A stretch of DNA of 64,000 bases, taken from contig NZ_JACSPN010000001.1 of assembly GCF_015142735.1 (NCBI RefSeq), positions 125,618-189,617 on the forward strand. The letters run 5' to 3'. The stretch comes from Oerskovia douganii (GTDB lineage: Bacteria; Actinomycetota; Actinomycetes; Actinomycetales; Cellulomonadaceae). The notes beneath the pieces are model-generated. The model was not told where the DNA came from. It did no database searches and saw only the letters and a list, made by a program, of their open reading frames with translations. A program made the translations under genes and the position numbers. Positions 46,544-56,589 of this stretch are shown one piece after another. The number at the start of each line of letters is the position of its first letter. Position 1 is the stretch's first letter.

Positions 46544-47305
46544 TCAGCCCCAGGCCTTGCCGAGGAGGCCGGCGAGCACGCCGCCGACGAGCGGACCTGC
46601 GACCGGGACCCAGGAGTAGGCCCAGTCGCTCGAGCCCTTGCCACGGATGGGCAGGAGGGCGTGGGCGATGCGGGGACCCAGGTCACGAGCAGGGTTGATG
46701 GCGTACCCGGTGGGACCACCGAGCGACGCACCGATGCTGACCACGACGAGTGCGACCGCGAGCGGCCCGAGACCGGACGGCGTGTTGCCCGACGCGACGA
46801 CGAAGAACACGAGCACGAACGTCGCGATGACCTCGGTGACGAAGTTCCAGCCGTAGGAGCGGAGCTCGGGGCCGGTCGAGAAGACCGCGAGCTTGGTGGC
46901 GGCGGGCGCCTCCTCGTCGAAGTGCTTCTTGTACGCGACGAACGCGAGCACGGCACCGACGATCGCACCGATCATCTGTGCACCGAAGTAGATGAACATG
47001 TTGCTCACGGTCGGCTCGATCGTGGCCGTGAGGATCCCTTCAGGTCCCGTGACCTGGTAGAAGGGCCGGTCCGCGGTGAAGAGACCGATGGTCACCGCCG
47101 GGTTCAGGTGTGCGCCCGACTTGTACGCGACGTAGACGCCGGTGAAGACAGCGAGGCCCCATCCGAAGTTGATGAGGAGCCATCCGCCGTTGAAGCCCTT
47201 GGTCTTGGGGAGGATCACGTTGGCCACGACGCCGGCACCCAGCAGGATCAGGGTCGCGGTGCCGAGGATCTCGGACCAGAAGGCGTTGAGGATGAGTGTG
47301 TCCAT
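46544..47305 (-). CDS. glpF: Glycerol uptake facilitator
   Basis: A 253-residue aquaglyceroporin with six membrane helices and two half-helices. Both NPA boxes are present, HLNPAVT in the first half and INPARDLGPR in the second. The longer loops typical of glycerol facilitators are also seen. The ATG at 47303-47305 gives the normal length. An upstream in-frame start would add a charged 17-residue stretch without a match. Confidence 0.93.
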   Translation of the reverse strand: MDTLILNAFWSEILGTATLILLGAGVVANVILPKTKGFNGGWLLINFGWGLAVFTGVYVAYKSGAHLNPAVTIGLFTADRPFYQVTGPEGILTATIEPTVSNMFIYFGAQMIGAIVGAVLAFVAYKKHFDEEAPAATKLAVFSTGPELRSYGWNFVTEVIATFVLVFFVVASGNTPSGLGPLAVALVVVSIGASLGGPTGYAINPARDLGPRIAHALLPIRGKGSSDWAYSWVPVAGPLVGGVLAGLLGKAWG

Positions 47306-47523
47306 CAGGTTCTCTCTTTCTTGGTGGACTTCGTTGTCGCAACCACCCCGGCGCATCCGTGCGGCGGGGCCCCGGTGCGCCGCGAGGTGCGCACCGTGAG
47401 GTTGGGGGGTGCCGCCCCCCGGTCCGTCGACGTGAGCCGAACGGGCCGGGGACCGGCGGATGAAGTTGTTCTCGGGGAGCCGAGGCTCCGGGCGGTCAGG
47501 GGATGGTCAGGAAGGCAGGCCGG

Positions 47524-49272
47524 TCAGGAGGCGTCGAGCGGCTTGAGCGGGGCGATGTCGTCCGCGGCGAGCCGGGTGCGCTCGGCCGTGGCGTCGTCGG
47601 GCTCCTGCTCGGCGGCCTCCTCGGCCGCCGCGCGAGCCGTGTAGGACTCGATCTCCGCAGCCCGCTGCTCGTCGCTCCAGCCGAGGAGCGGTGCCGCGAT
47701 GTCGGCGATCTCCGGGAGAGCGCCGAGCCCGCGATCGAGCACCTCGTAGTTGAGGCGCGTGCGGTGCAGGAGCAGGTCCTCCAGGTGGAGCGCGCCCTCG
47801 TGGGTCACGCCGTAGCTGATCTCGGCCCGCAGGTAGGCGGGCGCGTGCTCGAGCGGCTTCGCCAGCGTGGGGTCGGCCTCGCACAGGGCGACGATGTCGC
47901 GCAGGTTCGAGCCGTAGCGGTGCAGCAGGTGGTCGACCATCTGCGGCGTCCAGCCGAACTTCGAGGCCCACGGCCGCGCCTGGCGGCGGACCGCGTCGAG
48001 GCCCACGGCCCCGATCAGCGGGATCTTGTCCGTGATCGAGGGCAGGGCCGCCGAGCGCTGGCCGATCGCGAAGTCGACCGCGTCCTTGGCCATGACACGG
48101 TAGGTCGTGAGCTTGCCGCCTGCGATGACCGTGAGGCCGGGCGTCGGCGACGCGGTGGTGTGCTCGCGCGAGACCTTGGCCGAGCTCGTGCCCTCCTTGG
48201 TGCCCGGCTGGAGCAGGGGGCGCAGGCCGGCGTACGTGCCGATGATGTCGTCGCGCGTCAGGGGCTGGGCGAGGACGGCGTTGGCGTGCTCGAGGATGTA
48301 CTCGATGTCGGCCGACGTCGCCACGGGGTGCGTGAGCTCCTGCTCCCACGGGGTGTCGGTCGTGCCGATGACCCAGTAGCGCGACCACGGGATGATGAAG
48401 AGGACCGACTTCTCGGTCTGCAGGATCAGACCGACCTGGCCCTTGATGCGCTCGCGCGGGACGACGATGTGGACGCCCTTCGAGGCGAGCACGCGCAGGC
48501 CTCCCTCGGAGCCCGCGAGGGCCTCGGTGTCCTCGGTCCACACGCCCGTCGCGTTGATGACGGCGCGTGCGCGGACCGTGATGCGGCGGCCCGTCTCGAG
48601 GTCCTCGAGGATCGCGCCGTTGACCGCCCCGGTGGGGCCCTTGGTCAGCTCGACGACCTGGGTGCGGGACGCGGCGTGCGCGCCGTAGGAGGTCGCGGTG
48701 CGGATGAGGGTCGAGACCAGGCGGGCGTCGTCGACCGAGGCGTCCCAGTACTGGACAGCGCCGATCGCGGCGTCGTGCGCGAGGTCGGGGAACTTGCGCT
48801 CCATCTGCTTGCGCGAGAGGTGGCGGTGCAGGGGCAGGGCCCGCTTGCCGGGGGCCATGCTCGCGAGCGTGTCGTAGAGCGCGATGCCGGCGCCGACGTA
48901 GGCGCGCTCCCACACACGGTGCTCGAGCGGGTAGAGGAAGGGGACGGGGCGCACGAGGTGCGGCGCGAGGTCCTTGATGAGGAGGTCGCGCTCGGTGAGC
49001 GCCTCGTGGACCAGGTGGAAGTCGAGCATCTGCAGGTAGCGCAGCCCGCCGTGGACCAGCTTGCTCGAGCGGCTCGACGTGCCGGCGGCCCAGTCCTGGG
49101 CCTCGACGATCGCGGTCGACAGCCCGCGGGTCACGGCGTCGAGGGCGATGCCCGCCCCGGTCACGCCGCCGCCGATCACGAGGACGTCGAGCTCCTGGTC
49201 CGCGCTCGTGCTCGCCTCGAGCGCGCTCAGCGCTCGCTGGCGAGACTCTGCGGTGAGTCTGCTGGAAGTCAT
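47524..49272 (-). CDS. glpD: Glycerol-3-phosphate dehydrogenase
   Basis: A 582-residue FAD-dependent, membrane-associated dehydrogenase giving dihydroxyacetone phosphate and passing electrons to quinones. The N-terminal dinucleotide loop is LVIGGGVTGAGIALDA (residues 31-46), followed by TSSRSSKLVHGGLRYL. The C-terminal domain is the helical DAO_C region. It is the first gene of glpD-glpF-glpK and is divergent from a SorC/DeoR regulator. Confidence 0.94.
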   Translation of the reverse strand: MTSSRLTAESRQRALSALEASTSADQELDVLVIGGGVTGAGIALDAVTRGLSTAIVEAQDWAAGTSSRSSKLVHGGLRYLQMLDFHLVHEALTERDLLIKDLAPHLVRPVPFLYPLEHRVWERAYVGAGIALYDTLASMAPGKRALPLHRHLSRKQMERKFPDLAHDAAIGAVQYWDASVDDARLVSTLIRTATSYGAHAASRTQVVELTKGPTGAVNGAILEDLETGRRITVRARAVINATGVWTEDTEALAGSEGGLRVLASKGVHIVVPRERIKGQVGLILQTEKSVLFIIPWSRYWVIGTTDTPWEQELTHPVATSADIEYILEHANAVLAQPLTRDDIIGTYAGLRPLLQPGTKEGTSSAKVSREHTTASPTPGLTVIAGGKLTTYRVMAKDAVDFAIGQRSAALPSITDKIPLIGAVGLDAVRRQARPWASKFGWTPQMVDHLLHRYGSNLRDIVALCEADPTLAKPLEHAPAYLRAEISYGVTHEGALHLEDLLLHRTRLNYEVLDRGLGALPEIADIAAPLLGWSDEQRAAEIESYTARAAAEEAAEQEPDDATAERTRLAADDIAPLKPLDAS

Positions 49273-49431
49273 CCGATGGCCTTCTCTCGTCGTCGATCTG
49301 GTGCGTCACGGGGAGGCAGGGGGTGCGGCGCCCCTCCTGTGACGTTCCCACGGCTCCGCGTCCCGCGCTAGCGGTACGAGGCGGGGCCCAGGAGGGCGCC
49401 GTGCCGCGGCACAGCGCTGTCGAAATGCCGC

Positions 49432-49491
49432 TGCACGTATTAACGTCAACATGTCAGGAACGTACGCGCAAGCGCAGTGCACAAACGTGCA
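49432..49491. promoter_or_regulatory. Candidate operators between glpD and its regulator
   Basis: TGCACGTAT (49432-49440) and the inverted repeat TGCAC-AAAC-GTGCA (49478-49491) share a TGCACG half-site. They lie in the divergent region, the second inside the transcribed leader of the regulator. Binding by the SorC/DeoR protein is inferred from position only. Confidence 0.45.
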
Positions 49492-49522
49492 GACGCCGAA
49501 GGCAGAGGCAGGAGACCCGCAG

Positions 49523-50527
49523 ATGGCGGATCGTGAGCAGGACGTCCTCCGGGCGGCCTCGATGTACTACCTCCAGGACATGAAGATGGAGGCGATCGCG
49601 AAGCACCTGCGCACGTCGCGCTCGACAGTCTCGCGTCTGGTCAAGAAGGCGCGTGAGACTGGTCTGGTGGAGATCACGCTGCGCCCCACGCAGAGCAGGG
49701 CGCCCGGGCTCGGCGCGCACATCTCCGCCACCTACGGCATCGACGCCTACGTGGTGCCCGTCCCGGACTCGACCCAGCAGGTCGACCGGCTCGACCAGGT
49801 GGCCCTCACGACGGCCCGCCTGCTCGGCTCGTGGTTCGACTCCGACATGATCCTCGGCATCGCGTGGGGGACCACGCTCGCCGCGATCTCCCGGCACCTG
49901 AGCCGCAAGCCGACCCGGGGCTCCGCCGTCGTGCAGCTCAACGGCGCGGCCAACACGCGCACGTCCGGGGTGCACTACGCGGGTGACCTGATCGCCGGGT
50001 ACGGCGAGGCGTTCGACGCTCACGTGCACCATTTCCCAGTGCCCGCGTTCTTCGACTACGCCGAGACCAAGCAGGCCATGTGGCGCGAACGGTCGGTGCG
50101 ACGCGTGCTCGACGTCCAGCGGCGGGCCGACGTCGCGCTGTTCTCGGTGGGCGCGGTGTCGGGAGCCGTGCCCAGCCACGTGTACTCCGCGGGCTACCTC
50201 GAGCCCGAGGACATCGCGGTGCTGGAGGCCGAGAAGGTGGTCGGGGACGTGTGCACCGTCTTCCTGCGGGCCGACGGCACCTACCGGGACATCGCGCTCA
50301 ACGAGCGGGCCACGGGCCCCGGTCCCGACGAGCTCAAGCGGATCCCGCAGCGCATCTGCGCGGTCGCGGGCGACAACAAGGTCGCGCCGCTGCGGGCCGC
50401 GCTGCGGGCCGGTGTGGTGACGCACCTGGTGATCGACGAGATCACGGCCTCGCACCTGATCGAGCAGGAGACGGGGCGCATCGCGGTCGCCCGCACGCGC
50501 ATCGAAACTATGCAGTCGGGTGCATGA
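49523..50527 (+). CDS. SorC/DeoR family regulator of the glycerol operon
   Basis: A 334-residue regulator with a short N-terminal helix-turn-helix (EAIAKHLRTSRSTVSRLVKKA) and a sugar-phosphate-binding SorC domain (LGIAWGTTLAAIS, SVGAVSG, ICAVAGDNKVAPLRAALRAG). ATG 49523 is preferred because AGGAG lies 8 bases upstream and the helix-turn-helix then begins at the usual place. An in-frame ATG at 49451 lies 7 bases after TATTAA and would add 24 residues. Divergence from glpD suggests control of glycerol use, probably sensing glycerol 3-phosphate. Confidence 0.85.
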   Translation: MADREQDVLRAASMYYLQDMKMEAIAKHLRTSRSTVSRLVKKARETGLVEITLRPTQSRAPGLGAHISATYGIDAYVVPVPDSTQQVDRLDQVALTTARLLGSWFDSDMILGIAWGTTLAAISRHLSRKPTRGSAVVQLNGAANTRTSGVHYAGDLIAGYGEAFDAHVHHFPVPAFFDYAETKQAMWRERSVRRVLDVQRRADVALFSVGAVSGAVPSHVYSAGYLEPEDIAVLEAEKVVGDVCTVFLRADGTYRDIALNERATGPGPDELKRIPQRICAVAGDNKVAPLRAALRAGVVTHLVIDEITASHLIEQETGRIAVARTRIETMQSGA

Positions 50528-50564
50528 GTACGCACTTGGGGCCGTGGAGGCGTAGATTGTCCGG

Positions 50565-51092
50565 GTGACGAGCAGCCCCACGACCACCCTCACGCTCCGC
50601 CCCGCACTGCCCGCGGACGTCCGCGCCATCCGCGGGCTCGTCGAGCCCTACGCCGAGGAGCGCATCCTCCTGGCCAAGGAGATGGTCGGCTACTACGAGG
50701 CCGTCCAGGAGTTCGTGGTCGCCGACGTCGGCGAGCCGGACGCCCCCCAGGTCGTCGGCTGCGGGGCGCTGCACGTCATGTGGGACGACCTCGCCGAGAT
50801 CCGCACGCTCGCGGTCGACCGCGCCTGGCTCGGCAAGGGGGTGGGGCACCGGCTGGTGACCGAGCTCCTCGACCGGGCCCGCTCCCTGGGCCTGCGGCGC
50901 GTCTTCTGCCTGACGTTCGAGGTCGACTTCTTCCGTGCGCACGGGTTCGAGCCGATCGAGGGCACCCCGGTCTCGCCCGACGTCTACGCCGAGCTCCTGC
51001 GCTCGCACGACGACGGCGTGGCCGAGTTCCTCGACCTCGCCCGGGTCAAGCCCAACACCCTCGGCAACACCCGGATGCTGCTGACGCTCTGA
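50565..51092 (+). CDS. argA: Amino-acid N-acetyltransferase, N-acetylglutamate synthase type
   Basis: A 175-residue GNAT enzyme resembling the short mycobacterial N-acetylglutamate synthase, first step of arginine synthesis. The acetyl-CoA loop is VDRAWLGKGVGHRLV, and LTFEVDFFRAHGFEPI is characteristic. The GTG start lies 6 bases after TAGATT (50553-50558), so the message is leaderless. No other arg genes are nearby. Confidence 0.85.
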   Translation: MTSSPTTTLTLRPALPADVRAIRGLVEPYAEERILLAKEMVGYYEAVQEFVVADVGEPDAPQVVGCGALHVMWDDLAEIRTLAVDRAWLGKGVGHRLVTELLDRARSLGLRRVFCLTFEVDFFRAHGFEPIEGTPVSPDVYAELLRSHDDGVAEFLDLARVKPNTLGNTRMLLTL

Positions 51093-51156
51093 GGGGCGCG
51101 CTCGCGCCCGCCGCCGCTCGCCCGCGCCCGGCGCTCCGGCAGGGGCATCCGCACCG

Positions 51157-52116
51157 TCAGGCGGGCAGCCGGTAGACCTCGCCGTCCTGCTCCACGAGGC
51201 CGTCCTCGACCAGGCTCGCGACGCACCGCCCCAGCTGTGCGGCGTCGGGCCACAGCCCGGCGACGACGTCGCGGTGCACGGGCCCGTCCGCGCCGCGCAG
51301 CGCGGCCATGACCCGGCCCCGTGCCTGCCGGTCGGTGCCCTCCCAGGCCTGGGTCCGGCGTCGGGCGGCGTGCTCGTCCGGTGGGCTGCCCGCAGCCCGC
51401 CACGCGCACAGGTCCGCGACCGGGCACTCGTCGCAGCGCGGCGAGCGTGCCGTGCACACGAGCGCACCGAGCTCCATCGAGGCGGCCGCCCACGACGCGG
51501 CCTCGGCGTCCCCGGTCGGCGCGACGAGCGTCGCGAGCCGGCGCTCGGCCGCGGTGTACGACGGTGCGGGCAGCGCCGTCCCCGCCACCGCGCGCGCCAG
51601 GACGCGCCGCACGTTCGTGTCGACGACGACCGCACGGCGCCCGTGCGCGAACGCCCTCACTGCCGCGGCCGTGTACTCCCCGACGCCCGGCAGCGCGAGC
51701 AGCTCGTCCAGGTCCTGGGGGACCTGCCCCGCGTGCCGTTCGACGACTGCGCGCGCGCAGTCCTGCAGGCGCAGGGCGCGGCGCGGGTAGCCGAGGCGCC
51801 CCCAGGCGCGCAGCACATCGGCCGTCGACGCCGCCGCGAGGTCCGCGGGCTCGGGCCACCGCGCCGTCCACGCACGCCACGCGGGCTCGACCCGCACCAC
51901 GGGCGTCTGCTGCAGCATGACCTCGCTCACCAGGACGCCCCAGGGGGAGCAGTCGTCGCGCCGCCACGGCAGGTCGCGCGCGCTCGCGGCGAACCACTGC
52001 CCGACGGCGTCGCGCAGGTCCGCGTGCGGGTCAGGTCCCTGGAGGCTCGCCAGGGCAGGTCGGCGGTCGGGCGTGCGAGGACGCGGGGCGTCGAGCGAGG
52101 TGCGGGAGGACGGCAT
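51157..52116 (-). CDS. mutY: A/G-specific adenine glycosylase
   Basis: A 319-residue base-excision enzyme removing adenine opposite 8-oxoguanine. Catalytic Glu65 (SEVMLQQTPV) and Asp166 (VVDTNVRRV), the helix-hairpin-helix LPGVGEYTAAA and the 4Fe-4S ligands Cys221, Cys228, Cys231 and Cys237 (CTARSPRCDECPVADLC) are all present. The C-terminal part is short, as in other actinobacteria. ATG 52114-52116 is chosen to avoid a long unrelated extension. Confidence 0.92.
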   Translation of the reverse strand: MPSSRTSLDAPRPRTPDRRPALASLQGPDPHADLRDAVGQWFAASARDLPWRRDDCSPWGVLVSEVMLQQTPVVRVEPAWRAWTARWPEPADLAAASTADVLRAWGRLGYPRRALRLQDCARAVVERHAGQVPQDLDELLALPGVGEYTAAAVRAFAHGRRAVVVDTNVRRVLARAVAGTALPAPSYTAAERRLATLVAPTGDAEAASWAAASMELGALVCTARSPRCDECPVADLCAWRAAGSPPDEHAARRRTQAWEGTDRQARGRVMAALRGADGPVHRDVVAGLWPDAAQLGRCVASLVEDGLVEQDGEVYRLPA

Positions 52117-52285
52117 GGTGCGACCATTCTCGCCGACCCTGCGCACCCCGTGCGTCGACGGGGCCGCGCCCGTCCGCCACCCGACGGGAGCCGCGCGGTG
52201 TGGCGGTGAGGAACGGCCCCCGTGGCGACGTACCGTTGCCCCTAGTGCAGGGCGAGCCTGCGCGGACAGTCGATCGGAGCCGCAC

Positions 52286-53128
52286 GTGAGCACGGCGCAA
52301 GGTACCCGGCCGCCGACCGGGTCGAACCCGGTCCCGGGGGCCCCCGGGCACAGGCCGGGCGGCGCGTCGGCCGGCAGGCCCACGTCCCGGACGCTGCGCG
52401 TGCGCCGCACCATGGCACTCGTCCTGCTCGCGGTGATCGTGGTCGGGGTCGTCATGCTCGTCCGGGCCGCGATCGCGTTCGGCACGGGACTGCTCGCGGA
52501 GGACCCCCAGGGCAAGGTCGCCCCTCCGCCTCCCCAGGAGGTCGCCGCGACCGGGTACAAGGCCTGCCAGGCCAAGGACGTCACGCTGTGGCTCGCAGCC
52601 TCGAGCACCGAGTACGCGGTCGGGGAGAACCCGTCCTTCACCGTGACGCTGACGCACGTGGGCTCCAGGCCGTGCTTCGTCGACGCCTCGTTCGCGGTCC
52701 AGGAGCTCACGATCACCTCCGGCAGCGAGCGCATCTGGTCGTCGGCCGACTGCCCCGCGGAGTCCGAGCCCCTCCTCATGGCCCCGGGCGACGAGTGGCC
52801 GAAGACCGTGACGTGGACGAGGGAACGCTCGGCCCCCGAGTGCGCCACCGGCCTGCCGGCGACGCTCCCGGGGACCTACAGCGTGGTCGTGGCGTCGAAC
52901 GAGGCCGAGGGGCTCACGAGCCCCGCCGTGTCCTTCACGCTGGTCGCGCCCGAACCCGTGACGCCGCCCGCGCCGCGGACCCCGGCCGACGGGGCTCCCG
53001 CAGAAGGGGCCGACGAGGCCCCGGCCGTGCCCGCGGAGGGCACGGAGCCGCCCGCCGCCGGAGACGGGGAGGCGCCGTCGCAGGACGGAGCGGCGACCCC
53101 CGAGGGGGACGTCCCGCCCGAGGGGTAG
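52286..53128 (+). CDS. Membrane-anchored protein with an extracellular beta domain
   Basis: A 280-residue protein. After a polar N terminus of about 45 residues comes one membrane helix (MALVLLAVIVVGVVMLV), then an Ig-like extracellular domain with paired Cys (GYKACQAKDVTLWL, RPCFVDAS, SADCPAES, PECATGL), and a Pro/Ala/Glu-rich C-terminal tail of about 60 residues. The GTG start has GGAG six bases upstream. Function unknown; similar proteins lie next to disA in related genomes to my knowledge, but I cannot verify this. Confidence 0.75.
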   Translation: MSTAQGTRPPTGSNPVPGAPGHRPGGASAGRPTSRTLRVRRTMALVLLAVIVVGVVMLVRAAIAFGTGLLAEDPQGKVAPPPPQEVAATGYKACQAKDVTLWLAASSTEYAVGENPSFTVTLTHVGSRPCFVDASFAVQELTITSGSERIWSSADCPAESEPLLMAPGDEWPKTVTWTRERSAPECATGLPATLPGTYSVVVASNEAEGLTSPAVSFTLVAPEPVTPPAPRTPADGAPAEGADEAPAVPAEGTEPPAAGDGEAPSQDGAATPEGDVPPEG

Positions 53129-53140
53129 TCCCCGTCTCTG

Positions 53141-53160
53141 GTCCCGGGGCTGCCCCGGAC
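53141..53160. terminator. Hairpin between convergent genes
   Basis: GTCC-C-GGGGC pairs with GCCCCGGAC around a single T, with one bulge. It lies between the membrane-anchored protein and disA. Confidence 0.45.
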
Positions 53161-53184
53161 GCCGGACGTCACCGCCTCGCTGGG

Positions 53185-54270
53185 CTAGACGTACCGCTCG
53201 AGGATGCTCGACTCGGCGAGGCGCGACAGGCCCTCGCGGACCGCGCGGGCCCGCTGCTCGCCCACGCCGTCCACGGCCATGAGGTCGTCGATGCTCGCGG
53301 CCAGGAGCTTCTGGAGACCACCGAAGTGCGAGACCAGGCGGTCGATGATGGTGCCCGGCAGGCGGGGCACCTTCGACAGGAGCCGGTACCCGTGCGGTGC
53401 GACCGCCGCGTCGAGGGCCTCGCCACCACCCGGGAGGTCGAGGACGCGCCCGATGAGGGTGAGGTCGAGGAGCTGCGTCGAGTCGAGTGCACCGAGGGCG
53501 TTCTTGACGTCCGCGAGCGAGCGCTCCTTGCGGCCGAGCTCGACGTAGTCGCGGATGACGGACTCGCGGTCCGAGCCGATCCCGCCGATCAGCTCGTCGA
53601 GCTGGAGCGCGAGCAGTCGACCGTCCGTGCCGAGCTCGACGACGTAGCCCGCGATCTCCTCGGAGATGCGGCCGACCATCTCGAGGCGCTGGACCACGGC
53701 GCACACGTCGCGGACCGTGACGAGGTCCTCGATCTCCAGGGCCGACAGCGTGCCGCTGACCTCGTCGAGGCGGGCGCGGTAGCGCTCGAGCGTCGCGAGG
53801 GCCTGGTTGGCACGGGAGAGGATGGTGTCCGAGTCCTCGAGCACGTAGCGCTGACCGCCCACGTACAGCGCGACGATCCGCATGGACTGGCTGACCGAGA
53901 TGACGGGGAACCCGCACTGCTTGGCGACGCGCTCCGCGGTGCGGTGGCGCGTGCCCGACTCGGTGGTCTCGATGGTCGCGTCCGGCAGGAGCTGGACCGC
54001 CGCGCGCAGGATGCGGTTCGCGTCCCGGTCGAGGACCACGGCGCCGTCCATCTTGGAGAGCTCGCGCAGGCGGGTCGCGGAGAAACCGACGTCCAGCACG
54101 AAACCACCCGAGCACATGGTCTCGACGACCTTGTCCAGGCCGAGGACGATCAGTGCGCCCGTCCGGCCACGCAGGATGCGCTCGAGGCCGTCGCGGAGCT
54201 CGGTGCCCGGAGCCACTGCTGCGAGGGTCTCCCGGAGCATGTCGTCAGGGTGCACAGGGGAGTTGGCCAC
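53185..54270 (-). CDS. disA: DNA integrity scanning diadenylate cyclase
   Basis: A 361-residue protein making cyclic di-AMP while scanning DNA. The DAC domain has DGA at residues 75-77 and RHR at 108-110. A helical linker and a C-terminal helix-hairpin-helix domain follow ([21 protein letters not shown], in part). The GTG start follows TAGGAT (54282 down to 54277) by 6 bases, so it is leaderless. It is 86 bases downstream of radA on the same strand, a conserved pairing in which RadA can inhibit DisA. Confidence 0.95.
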   Translation of the reverse strand: MANSPVHPDDMLRETLAAVAPGTELRDGLERILRGRTGALIVLGLDKVVETMCSGGFVLDVGFSATRLRELSKMDGAVVLDRDANRILRAAVQLLPDATIETTESGTRHRTAERVAKQCGFPVISVSQSMRIVALYVGGQRYVLEDSDTILSRANQALATLERYRARLDEVSGTLSALEIEDLVTVRDVCAVVQRLEMVGRISEEIAGYVVELGTDGRLLALQLDELIGGIGSDRESVIRDYVELGRKERSLADVKNALGALDSTQLLDLTLIGRVLDLPGGGEALDAAVAPHGYRLLSKVPRLPGTIIDRLVSHFGGLQKLLAASIDDLMAVDGVGEQRARAVREGLSRLAESSILERYV

Positions 54271-54356
54271 GTGGGCATCCTACGCTGCCGGGCCGTTCGA
54301 GGGGCGAGAAAACACCGTTCCTGGGACGACCGGAGGTCACGATGGCGCAACGGTTC

Positions 54357-55841
54357 TCACTCGTCGAAGCGCGTGCGCTCCTGCTGCGAGGGAAGGTGAC
54401 CGGCGCGCGCCAGCTCGACGGCCTCGCCCAGGTGCTGCGCGGGCAGCACGGTCATGCCCGCAGGGGGCTTGGGGGACGACCCGCGAGGAACCACGGCACG
54501 GGTGAAGCCGAGCCTCGCGGCCTCGCCCAGGCGCCGGTCCAGGCCGGAGACCGGGCGGATGTCGCCGGCCAGCCCGACCTCGCCGATCGCGATGGTCCCG
54601 GGTGGCATGACCTGGTCCTCGCGGGCCGAGAACGTCGCGAGCGCGATCGCGAGGTCCGCCGCGGGCTCGGTGACGCGGGCGCCGCCGATCGTCGAGACGT
54701 AGACGTCCTGGTCGACCAGGCGGACCCCGGCGTGCCGGTGCATGACGGCGAGGATCATCGCGAGCCTGCTCGAGTCCACGCCGCTCGTGGTGCGCCGCGG
54801 GTTCGTCAGCGAGCTGGGGACCACGAGGGACTGGATCTCGAGCGCGAGCGGGCGACGCCCCTCGAGCGTCACGGTGATGAAGGTGCCGGGGGCGCCGGCC
54901 CCCGAGTGCGACATGAACAGCCCGCTGGGGTCCGTGAGACCCACGATCCCGGTCTCCGACAGGTCGAAGCAGCCGACCTCGTCGGTCGGCCCGTACCTGT
55001 TCTTGACGGCTCGCACGAGCCGCAGGCGCGAGTGCCTGTCGCCCTCGAACTGGCACACGACGTCCACCAGGTGCTCGAGCGTGCGCGGCCCGGCGACCGA
55101 GCCGTCCTTGGTCACGTGCCCGACGAGGATCACGGGCAGGTCCCGCTCCTTGGCCGCGGCGATGAGCGCCGCGGCGACCTCGCGCACCTGGCTCACGCCG
55201 CCGGGGGCGCCCTCGACCTGCGCCGAGGCGATCGTCTGCACCGAGTCGACGACGAGCATCGCGGGGTTCGTGGCCTCGATGTGCCCCAGCACGGTCGCGA
55301 GGTCCGTCTCGGCCGCGAGCAGCAGGCCCGGCGCGAGCGCGCCCACCCGCTCGGCCCGCAACCTGACCTGCCCGGCCGACTCCTCGCCCGTGACGTACAG
55401 GACCGTGCGAGGCTGCGGCGTCGGGCGCGGGGAGTCGCCCGGGGACGGCACCTTGTCGCTCACTCCGGCCGCGACGTTGCTCGCGACCTTGAGCAGCAGC
55501 GTCGACTTGCCCACGCCCGGCTCTCCCGCGAGCAGGACCACGGCCCCCGGGACCAGGCCGCCGCCCAGCACGCGGTCGAACTCGGCGACGCCCGTGGGCG
55601 TGGCGCGCGCGGTCTCGACGTCGATCTCTCCGATGGGCCGCGCCGGGTTGCGGGTCGGGGCGACCGCCGCGGTCCGGGGCCCGGCGCTCGCCGCGGCCTC
55701 CTCCGTGACGGTGCCCCACTCCTGGCACTCGCCGCAGCGGCCGACCCACTTGGCCGTGGTCCACCCGCACTCGCTGCAGCGGTAGGCGGGCTTGGCCGGG
55801 CGCTTGCTCGTGGCACGGGAGGCGGAGGTCGATGTGGTCAC
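54357..55841 (-). CDS. radA: DNA repair protein RadA
   Basis: A 494-residue RecA-like helicase used in branch migration. It has the zinc finger Cys22, Cys25, Cys36, Cys39, Walker A GEPGVGKST (residues 106-114), the RadA KNRYG motif (280-284) and a C-terminal Lon-protease-like domain. A Pro/Ser-rich insertion (DKVPSPGDSPRPTPQP) lies after Walker A. GTG 55839-55841 follows TAGCGT (55854 down to 55849) by 7 bases. The gene precedes disA. Confidence 0.94.
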   Translation of the reverse strand: MTTSTSASRATSKRPAKPAYRCSECGWTTAKWVGRCGECQEWGTVTEEAAASAGPRTAAVAPTRNPARPIGEIDVETARATPTGVAEFDRVLGGGLVPGAVVLLAGEPGVGKSTLLLKVASNVAAGVSDKVPSPGDSPRPTPQPRTVLYVTGEESAGQVRLRAERVGALAPGLLLAAETDLATVLGHIEATNPAMLVVDSVQTIASAQVEGAPGGVSQVREVAAALIAAAKERDLPVILVGHVTKDGSVAGPRTLEHLVDVVCQFEGDRHSRLRLVRAVKNRYGPTDEVGCFDLSETGIVGLTDPSGLFMSHSGAGAPGTFITVTLEGRRPLALEIQSLVVPSSLTNPRRTTSGVDSSRLAMILAVMHRHAGVRLVDQDVYVSTIGGARVTEPAADLAIALATFSAREDQVMPPGTIAIGEVGLAGDIRPVSGLDRRLGEAARLGFTRAVVPRGSSPKPPAGMTVLPAQHLGEAVELARAGHLPSQQERTRFDE

Positions 55842-55985
55842 GCGCGTCACGCTAGCCGTCGGCACCCACAGCCCGGCGGGGCCGCGGCCCGCGCGGCGCG
55901 CCGTCGGCGGCGAGGGGCGCCCGCCCCGGGGGCGGCGGAAGTGGTCCCGATGGCGCGCGGCCCGGCCCCTGCCCATCATGAAGCC

Positions 55986-56513
55986 ATGCGCAGGCTCCGG
56001 AAGGACAGCCCGTGGTGGACCGTCATCACCACCCTGGGCTCGCTCGCGGCGTGCCTGCTCCTCTACTACGGCGTGCCGCTCGGGGACGCCGACCGCGAGT
56101 GGGTGCAGATCCTGCTGTTCGCGGTCGGTTTCCTGGGGCTGTGCTACCTCGTCAGGTTCCAGGTGCGGCGCCAGCTCCGCGCGGGTCGCGAGCCGAGCGT
56201 GCGCGTCCAGTCCGTGATCGGGCTGCTGTCGCCCATCATCGTCTTCTTCTCGATCGCCTACTACCTCCTGGCGATCCACAGCGACACCGAGTTCGTGGGG
56301 ATCGAGACGCGCACCGACGCGCTGTACTTCACGGTCGTCACGCTCGGGACCGTCGGGTTCGGGGACGTCCACCCCGTCGGGCAGGCTGCGCGCGTCATCA
56401 CGATGGTCCAGATCCTGTTCGACCTCGCCGTGATCGGCGTGCTGGTCGCCGTCGCGACGCAGCGCATGAAGGAACGGGCGGAGCGGCGGGACGTCCACCT
56501 CGACGGGGACTGA
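55986..56513 (+). CDS. Potassium channel family protein
   Basis: A 175-residue membrane protein with four hydrophobic segments. The last two flank a pore loop with the selectivity filter TLGTVGFGDV. The first two resemble an extra helical hairpin, so each subunit probably has four segments and the channel is a tetramer. No ligand-binding cytoplasmic domain follows, only a short charged tail. The substrate is presumably K+. The start follows a CATCAT box by 6 bases. Confidence 0.86.
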   Translation: MRRLRKDSPWWTVITTLGSLAACLLLYYGVPLGDADREWVQILLFAVGFLGLCYLVRFQVRRQLRAGREPSVRVQSVIGLLSPIIVFFSIAYYLLAIHSDTEFVGIETRTDALYFTVVTLGTVGFGDVHPVGQAARVITMVQILFDLAVIGVLVAVATQRMKERAERRDVHLDGD

Positions 56514-56589
56514 CCAGCGCGGCTCCCACGGACGCGTGCGGGCGCACACTATTCTGGCGCCTTCACAGCGTCGCCACGAGGAGAGTGCC

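Noticed and set aside
49451-49522. Upstream ATG as the start of the glycerol regulator
   Set aside because: TATTAA lies 7 bases before it, but the last position of the -10 consensus is missing, the 24 extra residues match nothing, and AGGAG is well placed before the ATG at 49523. It remains a fallback.
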